This document shows positions 63,419-64,000 of a DNA stretch of 64,000 bases, in pieces. The number at the start of each line of letters is the position of its first letter. Position 1 is the stretch's first letter. This DNA is from Candidatus Hydrogenedentota bacterium (lineage in GTDB: Bacteria > Hydrogenedentota > Hydrogenedentia > Hydrogenedentales > JAEUWI01): assembly GCA_019637335.1 (NCBI GenBank), contig JAHBVV010000026.1, positions 1 to 64,000 on the forward strand. Direction: 5' to 3'. The translations under genes were made by a program, and so were the position numbers. The notes beneath the pieces were generated by a model. The model was given only the letters and a program-made list of their open reading frames with translations. It made no database searches and was not told the origin of the DNA.

Positions 63419-64000
63419 TCAATGAATCTCGGCGGCGGCCGCCCGGACCCGCGCGATGATCTCCGCGGGAAGCGGAAGATACCCCAGCGCTTCGCTGTCG
63501 GCCTGTCCCGCCTCCAGGCAGAAATTCACCAGTTCGCGGAAGATCGCGGCCTTCGAGGCGTCGCCGTAGGTGCGATACCCGATAAGCCAGGTGTACGACA
63601 CGATCGGGTAGCTGTCCGCGCCTTCCGGATCCGGGATCCAGCCCACCAGGTTGTCTGGCAGCGCCGCGCTCGTCAATGCCGCCTGGCCCGAAGCCGGAGT
63701 CGGCGCGACATAGGCCCCGGACCGGTTCTCCAGCAGCGCCATCGGAAGTTTCTGGCCCGAAGCGTACCCGTATTCCACGTAGCCAATGGACCCCGGCGTC
63801 GTCATCAGACTCGCGGTCACCCCTTCATTGCCCTTCGCCCGCGTGCCCACCGGCCAGTTCGGCGATTTGCTCGTCCCCGGGCCCGCCGCGAATTCAGAAC
63901 TGATCGCGCTCAGGTGTTGCGTGAACACGTACGATGTCCCGCTGCTGTCCGCCCGCACCACCACGTTGATAGGAGCATCAGGCAGCGCCACGCCGGGGTT
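63419..64000 (-). CDS. pstS: Phosphate-binding protein PstS (partial, cut by window end)
   Basis: The C-terminal 193 residues of the periplasmic phosphate receptor: LPDAPINVVVRADSSGTSYVFTQHLSAIS, WPVGTRAKGNEGVTASLMTTPGSIGYVEYGYA and SYPIVSYTWLIGYRTY are typical PstS sequence, including the phosphate-binding RxDxSGT. The N-terminus and signal lie beyond the window. Confidence 0.93.
   Translation of the reverse strand, partial: NPGVALPDAPINVVVRADSSGTSYVFTQHLSAISSEFAAGPGTSKSPNWPVGTRAKGNEGVTASLMTTPGSIGYVEYGYASGQKLPMALLENRSGAYVAPTPASGQAALTSAALPDNLVGWIPDPEGADSYPIVSYTWLIGYRTYGDASKAAIFRELVNFCLEAGQADSEALGYLPLPAEIIARVRAAAAEIH

Overview
The window is a high-GC bacterial chromosome segment. Several families point to a PVC-like or Hydrogenedentota-type lineage: prepilins with an H-x10-DG C-terminus, the DUF1549/DUF1553 plus DUF1501 pair, DUF1080, Tat-exported Gfo/Idh/MocA and TIM-barrel sugar isomerases, a YncE/phosphatase fusion and multi-CXXCH cytochromes. 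This is a judgement from gene content; no rRNA or tRNA was seen to confirm it.

Layout. 1-9980 is housekeeping: aspS, leuB, a TolC-type outer-membrane protein, a DUF1844 protein, a 31-residue ultra-basic protein next to ndk, serS and parAB. 9980-12670 holds an 87-bp tandem repeat, a DUF1569 protein, a four-helix-bundle gene bracketed by inverted TTTAGGC arrays, and a DUF1080 protein. 13030-19066 is gltBD (glutamate synthase), closed by a clear terminator.

19286-26296 is the most unusual part. It holds five consecutive genes for 41-61 residue peptides, four of which the usual long-ORF view misses or mis-starts. They share a leader of the form MKHLxxLSRRPxxAQ, a variable hydrophobic segment and a conserved last lysine. 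They are followed by two GNAT acyltransferases, a CPBP-type membrane protease, an ABC ATPase and permease, and a protein that joins a peptide-recognition-like N-terminus, a radical-SAM-like region without its CxxxCxxC motif, a SPASM-type cysteine cluster and a C-terminal GNAT domain. I read this as a RiPP (ribosomally made, modified peptide) locus resembling the skf layout, with acylation as the suspected modification. A single-domain response regulator follows.

27083-40600 carries exported carbohydrate and redox functions: YncE/phosphoesterase, Gfo/Idh/MocA oxidoreductase, prepilin, two sugar-phosphate isomerase-like proteins, a DJ-1/PfpI protein, a penta-heme cytochrome and its propeller partner. 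39983-43370 is a PilX/PilW/PilV-like minor pilin operon with a TPR protein. 43841-46621 is the ABC transporter/DUF1854 pair. It is followed by a second prepilin, citrate synthase, a CE15-like esterase, an orphan HicB, and a DUF1549/1553-DUF1501 pair split by a 770-bp GxxExxY cassette with 30-bp inverted ends. A GH42-like glycosidase and the pstSCAB phosphate transporter (pstS cut by the window edge) close the window.

Short imperfect tandem repeats (7-9 bp) and REP-like hairpins recur between genes, often just past stop codons, and two of them bracket small gene cassettes.
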